Of a stretch of 13,852 nucleotides of DNA, positions 7,352 to 13,852 are shown piece by piece. Below the pieces are notes generated by a model. The model ran no database searches, was not told the origin of the DNA, and saw only the letters and a program-made list of their open reading frames with translations. The DNA comes from Gammaproteobacteria bacterium (GTDB lineage: Bacteria; Pseudomonadota; Gammaproteobacteria; Methylococcales; Methylomonadaceae). The translations under genes were made by a program, and so were the position numbers. The stretch is taken from assembly GCA_024276805.1 (NCBI GenBank), contig JAJRWJ010000389.1, forward strand, positions 1 to 13,852, given 5' to 3'. Each line of letters begins with the position of its first letter. The first letter of the stretch is position 1.

Positions 7352-7867
7352 TCAGGGCAACAAGGTTTTTACATCCACTGGAGGTTTTTCATTTTCCGCC
7401 TGGCCTTTGGTTTTGCCGCCGATGGCCATGCCGGCAATGCGGTAAAAGTTGTAGTCATGATATTTGCCGGTGCCATCGATCAGCAGATGCTGCTTTTCAT
7501 AAACCATGTTCTGGCGGTCATATTCACCCATGTCAAAATCCGGGGTCAGTTGAATGGCATGGGTCGGACAAGCCTCTTCACATAGCCCGCACAGAATGCA
7601 ACGGGAAAAATTGATGCGGAAAAACTCAGGATACCAGCGTCCGTTCTCGTCCTCGGTTTTCTGCAGGGCAATGCAGTCCGGCGGACAGACGACGGCACAC
7701 AGATTACAGGCGACACAACGTTCTTCCCCATCGGGGTCGCGGGTCAAAATGATACGGCCCCGGTAACGGGGAAACAGCTCCCGCCTCTGCTCAGGATATT
7801 CTATGGTATCCGCTTTGACGAAGGTATGTTTTAAAACTTCCCATAATGAGCGTAGTTGACTTAACAT
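7352..7867 (-). CDS. nuoI: NADH-quinone oxidoreductase subunit I (8Fe-8S ferredoxin, clusters N6a and N6b)
   Basis: A ferredoxin-like subunit that relays electrons from the NuoG chain towards N2 in NuoB. Two CxxCxxCxxxC sets are present: CVACNLCAVVC, and CILCGLCEEAC followed by PTHAIQLTPD. An N-terminal amphipathic helix (LRSLWEVLKHTF) lies on the membrane. RYRGRI, TRDPDGEERC and the DVKTLLP tail are family hallmarks. I prefer the ATG at 7867 (171 residues) because AGGAAGAG sits just upstream. The longer frame from the ATG at 7897 gives 181 residues, nearer E. coli's 180, but it overlaps nuoH by 8 nt and has no ribosome site. Its extra residues ADVSEQEEI are mostly the Shine-Dalgarno region read as codons. 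The true start is therefore open; the identity is not. Confidence 0.96.
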   Translation of the reverse strand: MLSQLRSLWEVLKHTFVKADTIEYPEQRRELFPRYRGRIILTRDPDGEERCVACNLCAVVCPPDCIALQKTEDENGRWYPEFFRINFSRCILCGLCEEACPTHAIQLTPDFDMGEYDRQNMVYEKQHLLIDGTGKYHDYNFYRIAGMAIGGKTKGQAENEKPPVDVKTLLP

Positions 7868-7870
7868 GAT

Positions 7871-7878
7871 CTCTTCCT
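7871..7878 (-). promoter_or_regulatory. Shine-Dalgarno deciding the nuoI start
   Basis: On the minus strand AGGAAGAG is followed by ATC and the ATG at 7867. Its core AGGA lies seven bases from that ATG. No similar site precedes the upstream ATG at 7897. It lies between the nuoH stop (7890) and nuoI. Confidence 0.6.
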
Positions 7879-7889
7879 GTTCTGAAACA

Positions 7890-8846
7890 TCAGCCATGCA
7901 GGGCCAGCACGACGGCGCCGGTAGCCAGCAGGTTCAACAATCCCGCCGGCAACAGGAATTTCCAGCCGAAGGTCATCAGCTGATCGTAGCGTGGACGCGG
8001 CAAGGCGCCACGCAACAGAATGAAAAAAATGATGCCGATGGCCGTTTTCAAACAGAACCAGACCAGCGGTGGCAGCCAGGGACCCAGCCAGCCACCGAAA
8101 AAAAGTGTGACGATGATCGCTGAGCTGAGGGTGATGCCGAGATACTCACCGACGAAGAACATGCCAAATTTCATGCCGGAATATTCTGTATGAAAACCCG
8201 CCACCAGCTCCTGTTCGGCTTCAGGCAGGTCCAGCGGGGCCCGGCGACTCTCGGCGACCACGGCAATCAGGAATATCAAAAAGCCCAAAAATTGTGGCCC
8301 GATGAACCAGCCGTCGCGCTGCGCCTCCACGATCTCCCGTAAATTGAAACTACCCGACAGCATCACCACGCCCATGATGGAGATACCCATGAACACTTCA
8401 TAACTGACCGTTTGCGCCGCTCCGCGCAGCCCGCCGAGCAGTGCATATTTGTTATTGGAAGCGTAGCCAGCCAGCACGATGCTGTAGACCGATAACGAGG
8501 TCAGTGCCAGGAAGTAAAGTAGTCCAAAGTTGAAATCGATGATGCCGACGCCCGGTGCAAAGGGAATGACGGCAAAACCGGTCAGCATGGTGATGAACAC
8601 GATGCAGGGCGCCAGGACAAACACCCAACGGTCTGCAAAGGGTGGTATCCAGTCCTCCTTGAAGAACATTTTGATCATGTCCGCCATGACCTGCATCAAC
8701 CCCAGGGGGCCAACCCGGTTGGGGCCCAGGCGGTCCTGCCAGAGCGCCAACAGACGACGTTCCACCCAGATCAGCATGGCCGCGACAATGATCACGGAAG
8801 CTAAAATACCGATGATATCGGTCGCATCCCCAAGGGCAGGTTTCAT
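7890..8846 (-). CDS. nuoH: NADH-quinone oxidoreductase subunit H (membrane, quinone-channel subunit)
   Basis: A 318-residue polytopic membrane protein that anchors the peripheral arm and forms much of the quinone tunnel. Signatures in order: WVERR in the first helix (27-31), GPNRVGP (41-47), DMIKMFFKEDWIP (56-68), SNNKYALLG (130-138), TVSYEVFMG (146-154), the acidic loop LPEAEQEL (207-214), EYSGMKFG (221-228) and the C-terminal LPRPRYDQLM. Length is close to E. coli (325). The ATG at 8846 overlaps the nuoG stop (ATGA) and has a strong GGAGGAG site five bases upstream, inside nuoG. The product acts in the cytoplasmic membrane next to NuoD, NuoB and NuoI. Confidence 0.97.
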   Translation of the reverse strand: MKPALGDATDIIGILASVIIVAAMLIWVERRLLALWQDRLGPNRVGPLGLMQVMADMIKMFFKEDWIPPFADRWVFVLAPCIVFITMLTGFAVIPFAPGVGIIDFNFGLLYFLALTSLSVYSIVLAGYASNNKYALLGGLRGAAQTVSYEVFMGISIMGVVMLSGSFNLREIVEAQRDGWFIGPQFLGFLIFLIAVVAESRRAPLDLPEAEQELVAGFHTEYSGMKFGMFFVGEYLGITLSSAIIVTLFFGGWLGPWLPPLVWFCLKTAIGIIFFILLRGALPRPRYDQLMTFGWKFLLPAGLLNLLATGAVVLALHG

Positions 8847-11551
8847 GAGCGCTCCTCCGAAACATCCGTCGCCAGCGGATCCGATTTATGCAGACAGACC
8901 AGCATCCCGCTTTGCAGAGGCTGCAGCTCAGGTCGTCCTGTTGCCAGTCCAAGCAACCCGGGAGGCAGGGTTTTTTCGATTCTGATGGGCATGTTCATGA
9001 TGAGAGTACCCGAAGGATCACGGATTGCCACTGTATCGCAGTCGCTGATTGCCAGGGTTTCGGCATCCAGTGGATGCAATAAGGCACAAACAGCGGGGCA
9101 GCGTTCCGCGATGGCGGGGGATTGCAGACTCAATTCCTCGCTGCCGAAAATATGCGGCAGCATTATCACTTTCCATACACCGGGTTGCGCCTGGAATGCC
9201 GGCGGAATGTCGTTAAACCATGACTGCGTACCGGATGCTTCGAACAACCGGATCCCGGGGTCTCCAGCACGCAAAGACCCGCCTGTTTCTTCCTGGAACT
9301 TGTTGATGGCCTGATTGGAGTCCCATCCTGGCGCCCAGATGACCGGTAGTACCGCCGGCGGAACCTTCGCCGTTGTCCCTTCCATGGAAAAGGTGAACGG
9401 CGTTTCCTGATCGGATGGCTGACCGGGTTCGCTGACAGCGATGTTGGCGTGCATCGCGGTCCGACCGCTGTAACGCTGGGGTTGCCTGGGGATTTTACAG
9501 CCTTCGACAGTGTAATCCGCACCCGGCGCCGCGGCAACGATCGTGGCAAGTTCCGGGAATGCCCCGGCGCAGGCGCTGGTCAGATCGTCATGATGCGCCC
9601 AGGGGCTGTCTGTCATGACGCTGAGCAGCCACTGCCAGCTGGCGCGTACTGGATCGGTGACGGGATAAACCGGGAAATAACGTTGTGCGCGGCCTTCGTT
9701 ATTGACCAGGGTGCCCTCGGATTCAGCAAACGTCGCGGTTGCCAGCAACAATGCGGCTTTTTCCGTGGTATTGTTTTGCAGGCTGTCGATGACCACGACA
9801 TGCCGGGCAGTTTCCAGAAACGCATCCACCTGTTGCGTGGATGCCCGGCGGTAGATGTCGTTCTCCAGTATCACCACGCTATCGGCCAATCCCTGGTTCA
9901 TCGCCGCGAAAGCCTGTTGCAATGGTTTACCGCCCATTATCGCCATGCCCAGGCTGTTGCATTCTGGCAGGGTGAAGGCCAACTGTGGAGCAGACTCCGG
10001 CAATGCCCTGGCGATGTTGTAGGCTGCCTGAATGACGGCCAGGCTGGAACAACTGGTACCCGAGACGATCAGTGGCCGTTGGGCCTGTCGCAGTGCCCTG
10101 GCAATGTTTGCCGCCAGTGCTTGCTGATCTTCGTTCAAAGCGGCGGGCAAGGGCGCCGCATCATTCAGGTTATGGGCGATGGCGAATCCCAGGCGGGCAA
10201 GATCTTCAGGGCCGCCATGCCAGGTGTTCGTGGCAATATCATCCAGACGGGTGCTGCAGATACTGGCGATAAATACCGGTGTTGGCGCTTGTTTTCGCAA
10301 TTCCCTCACCGCTGCGTCCTGCCAGGGCTGGATATGCAGTTTGCTGGCCAAGGCAAATGCTGCATTGCGTGCCGCCTGGCGCAGGGAAAGAGCCATTCTG
10401 GGCGCGCTGTGGGTGACGTCTTCGCCGAGAATCAGGATGGCGTCGGCCTGTTCGATTTCCTGCAGGGAGGGAGAGTGAATGCCTCCGTCACGCATCACTT
10501 CGTGAATGGCGTTCAGCAATGTATGTTCGCTGTCATCCAGACCGAGAAAAAAGTTGTCTTCACCAACCAGAGCACGCAAGGCAAAGTTGGCTTCCAGAGA
10601 AGCGCGCGGCGAGGCGATGCCAATGACGCCATCAGCAGCCTGTAACATTGTATGGAATTTGTCTGTCGCCATGGTGACAGAACAAGATGCCTGTCCGGCG
10701 ATGTGCAGCTTCCGGATGCGTTTCGGGCTGTTGACGAAGTCGTAGCCAAAACGCCCCCGGTCACACAGAAGATAGCCGTTCACTTCGCCATGATAGCGGT
10801 TCACTATGCGTCGCAGTTCGCCATAACGTTCGCCGGGTGCGACGTTGCATCCCAGGCTGCAATGCACGCAGACCGAGGGCGCTGTCTGTAAATCCCATTT
10901 GCGTGCGTAATGGGCGCTGAAGGTTTTGTCGGTAAAGACCCCGGTCGGACAGACTTCGACCAGATTGCCACTGAACTCGCTTTGCAGGGCGCCATCCTCG
11001 AAACGGCCAAAATAAACGTTGTTATGGATGCCGAAAACCTGTAGATCATCACTGCCCGCATAGTCGTTATAGAACCGTACACAACGGTAGCAGGCGATAC
11101 AACGGTTCATTTCGTGGTTGATGAATGGCCCCAGATACTGGTTGTCATGGGTTCTTTTTTGACCCCGGAAGCGGCGCATGGTGTGTCCGGTCAGGAGAGT
11201 CATGTCCTGCAGGTGACATTCACCGCCTTCCTCGCATACCGGGCAGTAATGCGGATGGTTGGTCATCAGCAGTTCGATATTGTCCCGGCGGAATTGCCGT
11301 GCCTGTTGCGCAGTCAGCGCAATGCGCATGCCGTCCTGTACCGGTGTCATGCATGCCATGACCAGGTGGCCCTGTTGGTCATCCGCATCCCGGTATTGAA
11401 GGATCGCACATTGCCGGCAGGCGCCGGCCGATCCCAGTGCGGGATGCCAGCAAAAATAGGGCAGATCCAGTCCCAGAGACAAGCAGGTGGACAACAGATT
11501 GTTGCCATCCTGGACGGTATGCAATTCACCATCGATTTCGATACGGGCCAT
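8843..11551 (-). CDS. nuoG: NADH-quinone oxidoreductase subunit G (75-kDa type, four Fe-S clusters including N7)
   Basis: A 902-residue peripheral-arm subunit (E. coli 908). An N-terminal ferredoxin domain carries [2Fe-2S] N1b on C34, C45, C48 and C67. N5 ligands are H99, C103, C106 and C112. N4 ligands are C151, C154, C157 and C201. N7 ligands are C228, C231, C235 (CVHCSLGC) and C263. These numbers match E. coli as I recall it. N7 is absent from many other complexes I, so this is the E. coli-type protein. The rest is a molybdopterin-oxidoreductase-like domain, which in this family no longer binds a metal cofactor. The start is the ATG at 11551, overlapping the nuoF stop (TAATG), with AGGGAG eight bases upstream. 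The frame stays open upstream into nuoF, but that extension is not conserved. The stop overlaps nuoH as ATGA. Confidence 0.97.
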   Translation of the reverse strand: MARIEIDGELHTVQDGNNLLSTCLSLGLDLPYFCWHPALGSAGACRQCAILQYRDADDQQGHLVMACMTPVQDGMRIALTAQQARQFRRDNIELLMTNHPHYCPVCEEGGECHLQDMTLLTGHTMRRFRGQKRTHDNQYLGPFINHEMNRCIACYRCVRFYNDYAGSDDLQVFGIHNNVYFGRFEDGALQSEFSGNLVEVCPTGVFTDKTFSAHYARKWDLQTAPSVCVHCSLGCNVAPGERYGELRRIVNRYHGEVNGYLLCDRGRFGYDFVNSPKRIRKLHIAGQASCSVTMATDKFHTMLQAADGVIGIASPRASLEANFALRALVGEDNFFLGLDDSEHTLLNAIHEVMRDGGIHSPSLQEIEQADAILILGEDVTHSAPRMALSLRQAARNAAFALASKLHIQPWQDAAVRELRKQAPTPVFIASICSTRLDDIATNTWHGGPEDLARLGFAIAHNLNDAAPLPAALNEDQQALAANIARALRQAQRPLIVSGTSCSSLAVIQAAYNIARALPESAPQLAFTLPECNSLGMAIMGGKPLQQAFAAMNQGLADSVVILENDIYRRASTQQVDAFLETARHVVVIDSLQNNTTEKAALLLATATFAESEGTLVNNEGRAQRYFPVYPVTDPVRASWQWLLSVMTDSPWAHHDDLTSACAGAFPELATIVAAAPGADYTVEGCKIPRQPQRYSGRTAMHANIAVSEPGQPSDQETPFTFSMEGTTAKVPPAVLPVIWAPGWDSNQAINKFQEETGGSLRAGDPGIRLFEASGTQSWFNDIPPAFQAQPGVWKVIMLPHIFGSEELSLQSPAIAERCPAVCALLHPLDAETLAISDCDTVAIRDPSGTLIMNMPIRIEKTLPPGLLGLATGRPELQPLQSGMLVCLHKSDPLATDVSEERS

Positions 11552-12843
11552 TATGCAGGCTCCCTGGTGGCGCTGTTGCCGATGATATAGCGTTCGAAGT
11601 CCTCGCGAAAAAATTTCAGGGCGCTCTGCAGGGGTTCCATTGCTCCCGGCGCCAGGGCGCAAAAGGTATGCCCGGGCCCCAGCATCCGGGTCAATCCGGC
11701 CAGGGTATAAAGATCTTCCATGCGGCCACGTCCGGCAACGATGTCTTTCAGTAATGTCACCGTCCAGGGCAGGCCGTCCCGACAGGGTGTACACCAGCCG
11801 CAGGACTCCTGGGCAAAAAACTCTTCCAGATTGAGAACCATTTGTACTGGACAGGTCTGGTCATCCAGGACGATGATGGTGCCGGTACCCATGCGGCTGC
11901 CGGCCTTGGCGACCGCATCGTAATCCATGAGCACATCGAGATGTTCGGGCAGCAAAAAGTCGGTCGATGCGCCGCCCGGCAGAAAACCCCGCAAACGGTA
12001 GCCGTCCTGCATTCCGCCGGCATGTTCTTCAATGATCTCCCGAATCGGGGTACCCATTGGTAATTCCCAGAGGCCCGGATGTTTGACCCGGCCACTGACG
12101 CCGAACAGTTTGGTGCCCTGATCGGCACCAAGCCCCAGGCTGTGATACCAGTCGACGCCATAATGCAGAATATGCGGAACGTTGCACAGGGTTTCCACAT
12201 TGTTGGCCACGGTAGGCCTTCCCCAAAGGCCACTGACCACGGCAAAGGGAGGTTTGGCGCGGGGTATGGACCTTCTGCCTTGCAGGGCATTGAGCAACGC
12301 CGTCTCTTCGCCGCATATATAGCGCCCGGCACTGGTATGCAGGTATATTTCCAGATTGAAATCCGTATCCAGGATATGTTCACCCAGATAGCTATGATCG
12401 CGTGCTTCCTGCAGGGCATGCGCCACCCGCTTTGCCGCCAGGCGGTATTCCCCGCGCATGAAAATATAGGCGATATTGGCCTGAATGGCGTAAGCGCCAA
12501 TGATGATGCCTTCTATCAGCTGATGCGGATCCTGCTCCAGCAGCAAGCGGTCCTTGAAGGCGCCGGGTTCCATTTCATCGGCATTGGCCAGAAAATAACG
12601 GGTTTGCCGAATATCAGCTGCACTGTCATCTTCCATGGGAACCAGGCTCCATTTCAGTCCGGTGCTGAATCCCGCACCGCCTCTTCCGCGCAATCCGGCA
12701 TCCTTGACCAGCTGTTGCACCTGTTTCGGTCGTAATTCCGTCAGGGCCTTGCGTATACCCTGATAGCCCCCGGTCCTGCGGTAATCCTTCAGGGTCGTAA
12801 AGTCGCGGTCCGGGCGGATATTCTGGCTCAACGGTTTATCCAC
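11551..12843 (-). CDS. nuoF: NADH-quinone oxidoreductase subunit F (51-kDa type, NADH/FMN site, [4Fe-4S] N3)
   Basis: A 430-residue subunit that binds NADH and FMN and passes electrons into the Fe-S chain. The glycine-rich nucleotide loop GRGGAGFSTG lies at 53-62. ADEMEPG (88-94) carries the conserved glutamate E92 near FMN. YICGEETALL (175-184) and NNVETLCNVP (214-223) are family signatures. N3 ligands are C348, C351 and C354 in SCGWCTPC, plus C395. The start is GTG at 12843, overlapping the 3' end of nuoE by 8 nt. A GGGGTG stretch lies about ten bases upstream. The next in-frame methionine is far inside the conserved domain, so GTG is needed. The gene ends TAATG with nuoG. Length and alignment agree with E. 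coli NuoF over its whole span. Confidence 0.97.
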   Translation of the reverse strand: MDKPLSQNIRPDRDFTTLKDYRRTGGYQGIRKALTELRPKQVQQLVKDAGLRGRGGAGFSTGLKWSLVPMEDDSAADIRQTRYFLANADEMEPGAFKDRLLLEQDPHQLIEGIIIGAYAIQANIAYIFMRGEYRLAAKRVAHALQEARDHSYLGEHILDTDFNLEIYLHTSAGRYICGEETALLNALQGRRSIPRAKPPFAVVSGLWGRPTVANNVETLCNVPHILHYGVDWYHSLGLGADQGTKLFGVSGRVKHPGLWELPMGTPIREIIEEHAGGMQDGYRLRGFLPGGASTDFLLPEHLDVLMDYDAVAKAGSRMGTGTIIVLDDQTCPVQMVLNLEEFFAQESCGWCTPCRDGLPWTVTLLKDIVAGRGRMEDLYTLAGLTRMLGPGHTFCALAPGAMEPLQSALKFFREDFERYIIGNSATREPA

Positions 12844-13339
12844 GGTGCTTCACCCCGAGAATCTCGTCAATGCTGTCTTCCGTCAAGGCGAGCTTCAAAT
12901 CATCGCCAACCAGAGCGACCGGCGCATGATGACAGGCCCCGAGACAGACGATGGGCAGGATGGTGAATTCGCCATCGGCGGAAACCTCCCCCGGCTGGAC
13001 ATTCAGGCGCTGGCATAAATGTTCACATACCCTGTCGCTGCCCAGCATCCAGCAGGTGACGCTGTTGCAGTAATGAATCACGGTGTTGCCCACCGGCTGG
13101 CGGTAAATCAGATTATCGAATGTGGCGACGCTTTCCAGGTGCGTCCTGGATATTTGCAGCAGCTCGGCCACGGCGCAAAGGCACTGGTCGGAAATCCAGT
13201 GGCGCTGTTTCTGGACGATGTTCAACGCCTCGACTGCTACGGCATTGTTATCTTCGTAATGATCGATGATTGCCTCGATCTGCTGTATTTCCTGTGCAGT
13301 CAAACCTGCAAAGGTTGATTTATCTGTTGTTAGATTCAT
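12836..13339 (-). CDS. nuoE: NADH-quinone oxidoreductase subunit E (24-kDa type, [2Fe-2S] N1a)
   Basis: A 167-residue thioredoxin-fold subunit of the NADH-dehydrogenase module, almost the same length as E. coli NuoE (166). The helical N-terminus (HYED, EALNIVQKQR) is followed by the ferredoxin domain. The four N1a ligands are visible as C91 and C96 (HYCNSVTCW) and C132 and C136 (VCLGAC). It docks against NuoF near FMN. Two oddities: the strongly conserved VATFY motif reads VATFD (D75), and no Shine-Dalgarno precedes the ATG at 13339. The start overlaps the stop of the small frame at 13336-13473 (ATGA), so coupling may replace the ribosome site. The start fits the usual N-terminal length, and the reading frame upstream meets TAA with no better start codon. 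Confidence 0.97.
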   Translation of the reverse strand: MNLTTDKSTFAGLTAQEIQQIEAIIDHYEDNNAVAVEALNIVQKQRHWISDQCLCAVAELLQISRTHLESVATFDNLIYRQPVGNTVIHYCNSVTCWMLGSDRVCEHLCQRLNVQPGEVSADGEFTILPIVCLGACHHAPVALVGDDLKLALTEDSIDEILGVKHRG

Positions 13340-13473
13340 GGCAAGGCCGTCAATCTGCAGTGCGACAAATAAAGATCCGGAAGGCGTGCAACAGCTTTAG
13401 CTATTGCCGCTTCGGAAACAGTTGAAGCTGTTTTATTCATTGAATCATGCTTCATCCTGGATGAATAGTTCAT
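13336..13473 (-). CDS. possible small ORF (45 codons) stitched between nuoD and nuoE
   Basis: An open frame begins ATG one base after the nuoD TGA (TGAAATG) and ends in a TGA that overlaps the nuoE start as ATGA. The peptide would start MNYSSRMKHDS and end CRLTALP. Later in-frame ATGs at 13455 and 13440 would give 39 or 34 residues. It has no membrane segment, no Cys cluster and no family I recognise. No good Shine-Dalgarno precedes any of the starts, so translation would depend on restarting after nuoD. Both junctions look like operon couplings, and nuoE itself has no Shine-Dalgarno, which is the main support. A 138-nt open frame can easily arise by chance, so this may be non-coding spacer. 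Confidence 0.3.
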   Translation of the reverse strand: MNYSSRMKHDSMNKTASTVSEAAIAKAVARLPDLYLSHCRLTALP

Positions 13474-13474
13474 T

Positions 13475-13852
13475 TCAGCGGTCCACGTCGGACATGACAT
13501 AATCGATGCTGGCCAATATGGCGACAAGATCGGCGACCATCATCCCCCGGCACAGCAGCGGAATCATTTGTAAATGTGCAAAAGAAGGTGTGCGAATACG
13601 GGTGCGATAGGACATGGTTCCACCATCGCTGGTCAGAAAGTAGGCATTCAACCCCTTGGTCGCTTCGATAGTGACCGAGGCTTCGCCGGCGGGAATCACT
13701 GGCCCCCAGCTGACATTGAGAAAATGCTGGATCAGAGTCTCTATATCATGTAGCGTGCGTGCTTTGGGCGGCGGGGTGGTCAGCGGGTGACAGGCCTTGT
13801 AAGGGCCTTCCGGCATGTTTTTCAGACATTGCCCGATAATGCGAAGACTTTG
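13475..13852 (-). CDS. nuoD: NADH-quinone oxidoreductase subunit D (or fused C/D), C-terminal part only
   Basis: The last 125 codons of the 49-kDa-type subunit that helps form the quinone pocket at the junction of the peripheral and membrane arms of complex I. The frame is open to the window edge at 13852 and begins QSLRIIGQCLKNMPEGP. Family hallmarks follow: HPLTTPPPK, the VSWGP segment, IEATKG, YLTSDGGTMSYR and RIRTPSFAHL. It ends in VMSDVDR and TGA at 13475-13477. The tail closely follows the E. coli fused NuoCD C-terminus as I remember it, so the intact gene may be nuoCD. The N-terminal part lies outside the window, so fused and separate forms cannot be told apart. It is transcribed first among the genes seen here, upstream of nuoE. 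Confidence 0.96.
   Translation of the reverse strand, partial: QSLRIIGQCLKNMPEGPYKACHPLTTPPPKARTLHDIETLIQHFLNVSWGPVIPAGEASVTIEATKGLNAYFLTSDGGTMSYRTRIRTPSFAHLQMIPLLCRGMMVADLVAILASIDYVMSDVDR

Noticed and set aside
9449..10645. A 398-codon open frame on the plus strand
   Set aside because: It is entirely antisense to nuoG, has no recognisable domain, and its composition mirrors nuoG codon bias. Long antisense frames are common in such genes.
13416..13433. A six-base stem (AAACAG/CTGTTT) in the nuoD-nuoE gap as an internal terminator
   Set aside because: The stem is short and AT-rich, and on the minus strand it is followed by TCCG rather than a T-run.
13427..13440. A 14-mer (gctgttttattcat) shared by the nuoD-nuoE gap and the terminator stem at 618-631
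   Set aside because: About one exact 14-mer pair is expected by chance in a window of this size, and there is no extended similarity around it.

Overview
This is ordinary-looking chromosomal DNA from a gammaproteobacterium, and almost all of it is one minus-strand operon for respiratory complex I (NADH:quinone oxidoreductase). The gene order, read on the minus strand from 13852 down to 1716, is nuoD or nuoCD (3' end only)-E-F-G-H-I-J-K-L-M-N. The proteins are of the Escherichia coli type. NuoG has the extra N7 Fe-S ligand set at the same residue numbers as E. coli, and the NuoD tail ends VMSDVDR as in the fused NuoCD protein. The haem protein at 906-1652 reminds me of membrane proteins I associate with methane-oxidising Methylococcales. 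That is recollection only, so the order is a weak guess; the class assignment is firmer.

Region by region. 13475-13852 is the C-terminus of NuoD/NuoCD. 13340-13474 is the only sizeable gap in the nuo cluster, and a 45-codon frame is stitched exactly into it. 7352-13339 encodes the peripheral-arm subunits NuoE, NuoF, NuoG and NuoI plus the membrane subunit NuoH. 1716-7340 encodes the membrane arm NuoJ, K, L, M and N. Most gene junctions overlap (ATGA or TAATG) or are separated by 22 nt or less, so the set looks tightly co-translated. The operon promoter lies outside the window, above 13852.

Downstream of nuoN, in the same orientation and with no obvious terminator in the 63-nt gap, is a 248-residue membrane protein with one CxxCH haem-c site (906-1652). 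It may be an add-on electron-transfer protein made with complex I. Next comes an AT-rich non-coding stretch (475-905). Its 550-820 part is packed with hairpins, including one perfect 15-bp stem that can act as a terminator. Last is a 152-residue, probably helical, ferritin-like protein (16-474) that starts at TTG behind a strong ribosome binding site.

How they work together: NuoE and NuoF take electrons from NADH through FMN and clusters N1a and N3. NuoG and NuoI pass them along a chain of Fe-S clusters towards the quinone site formed by NuoD, NuoB (not in the window) and NuoH. NuoH, J, K, L, M and N carry proton translocation. All characteristic Fe-S ligands and the main charged membrane residues I checked are present. 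I see no insertion sequence, phage, CRISPR array, tRNA, rRNA or defence system.
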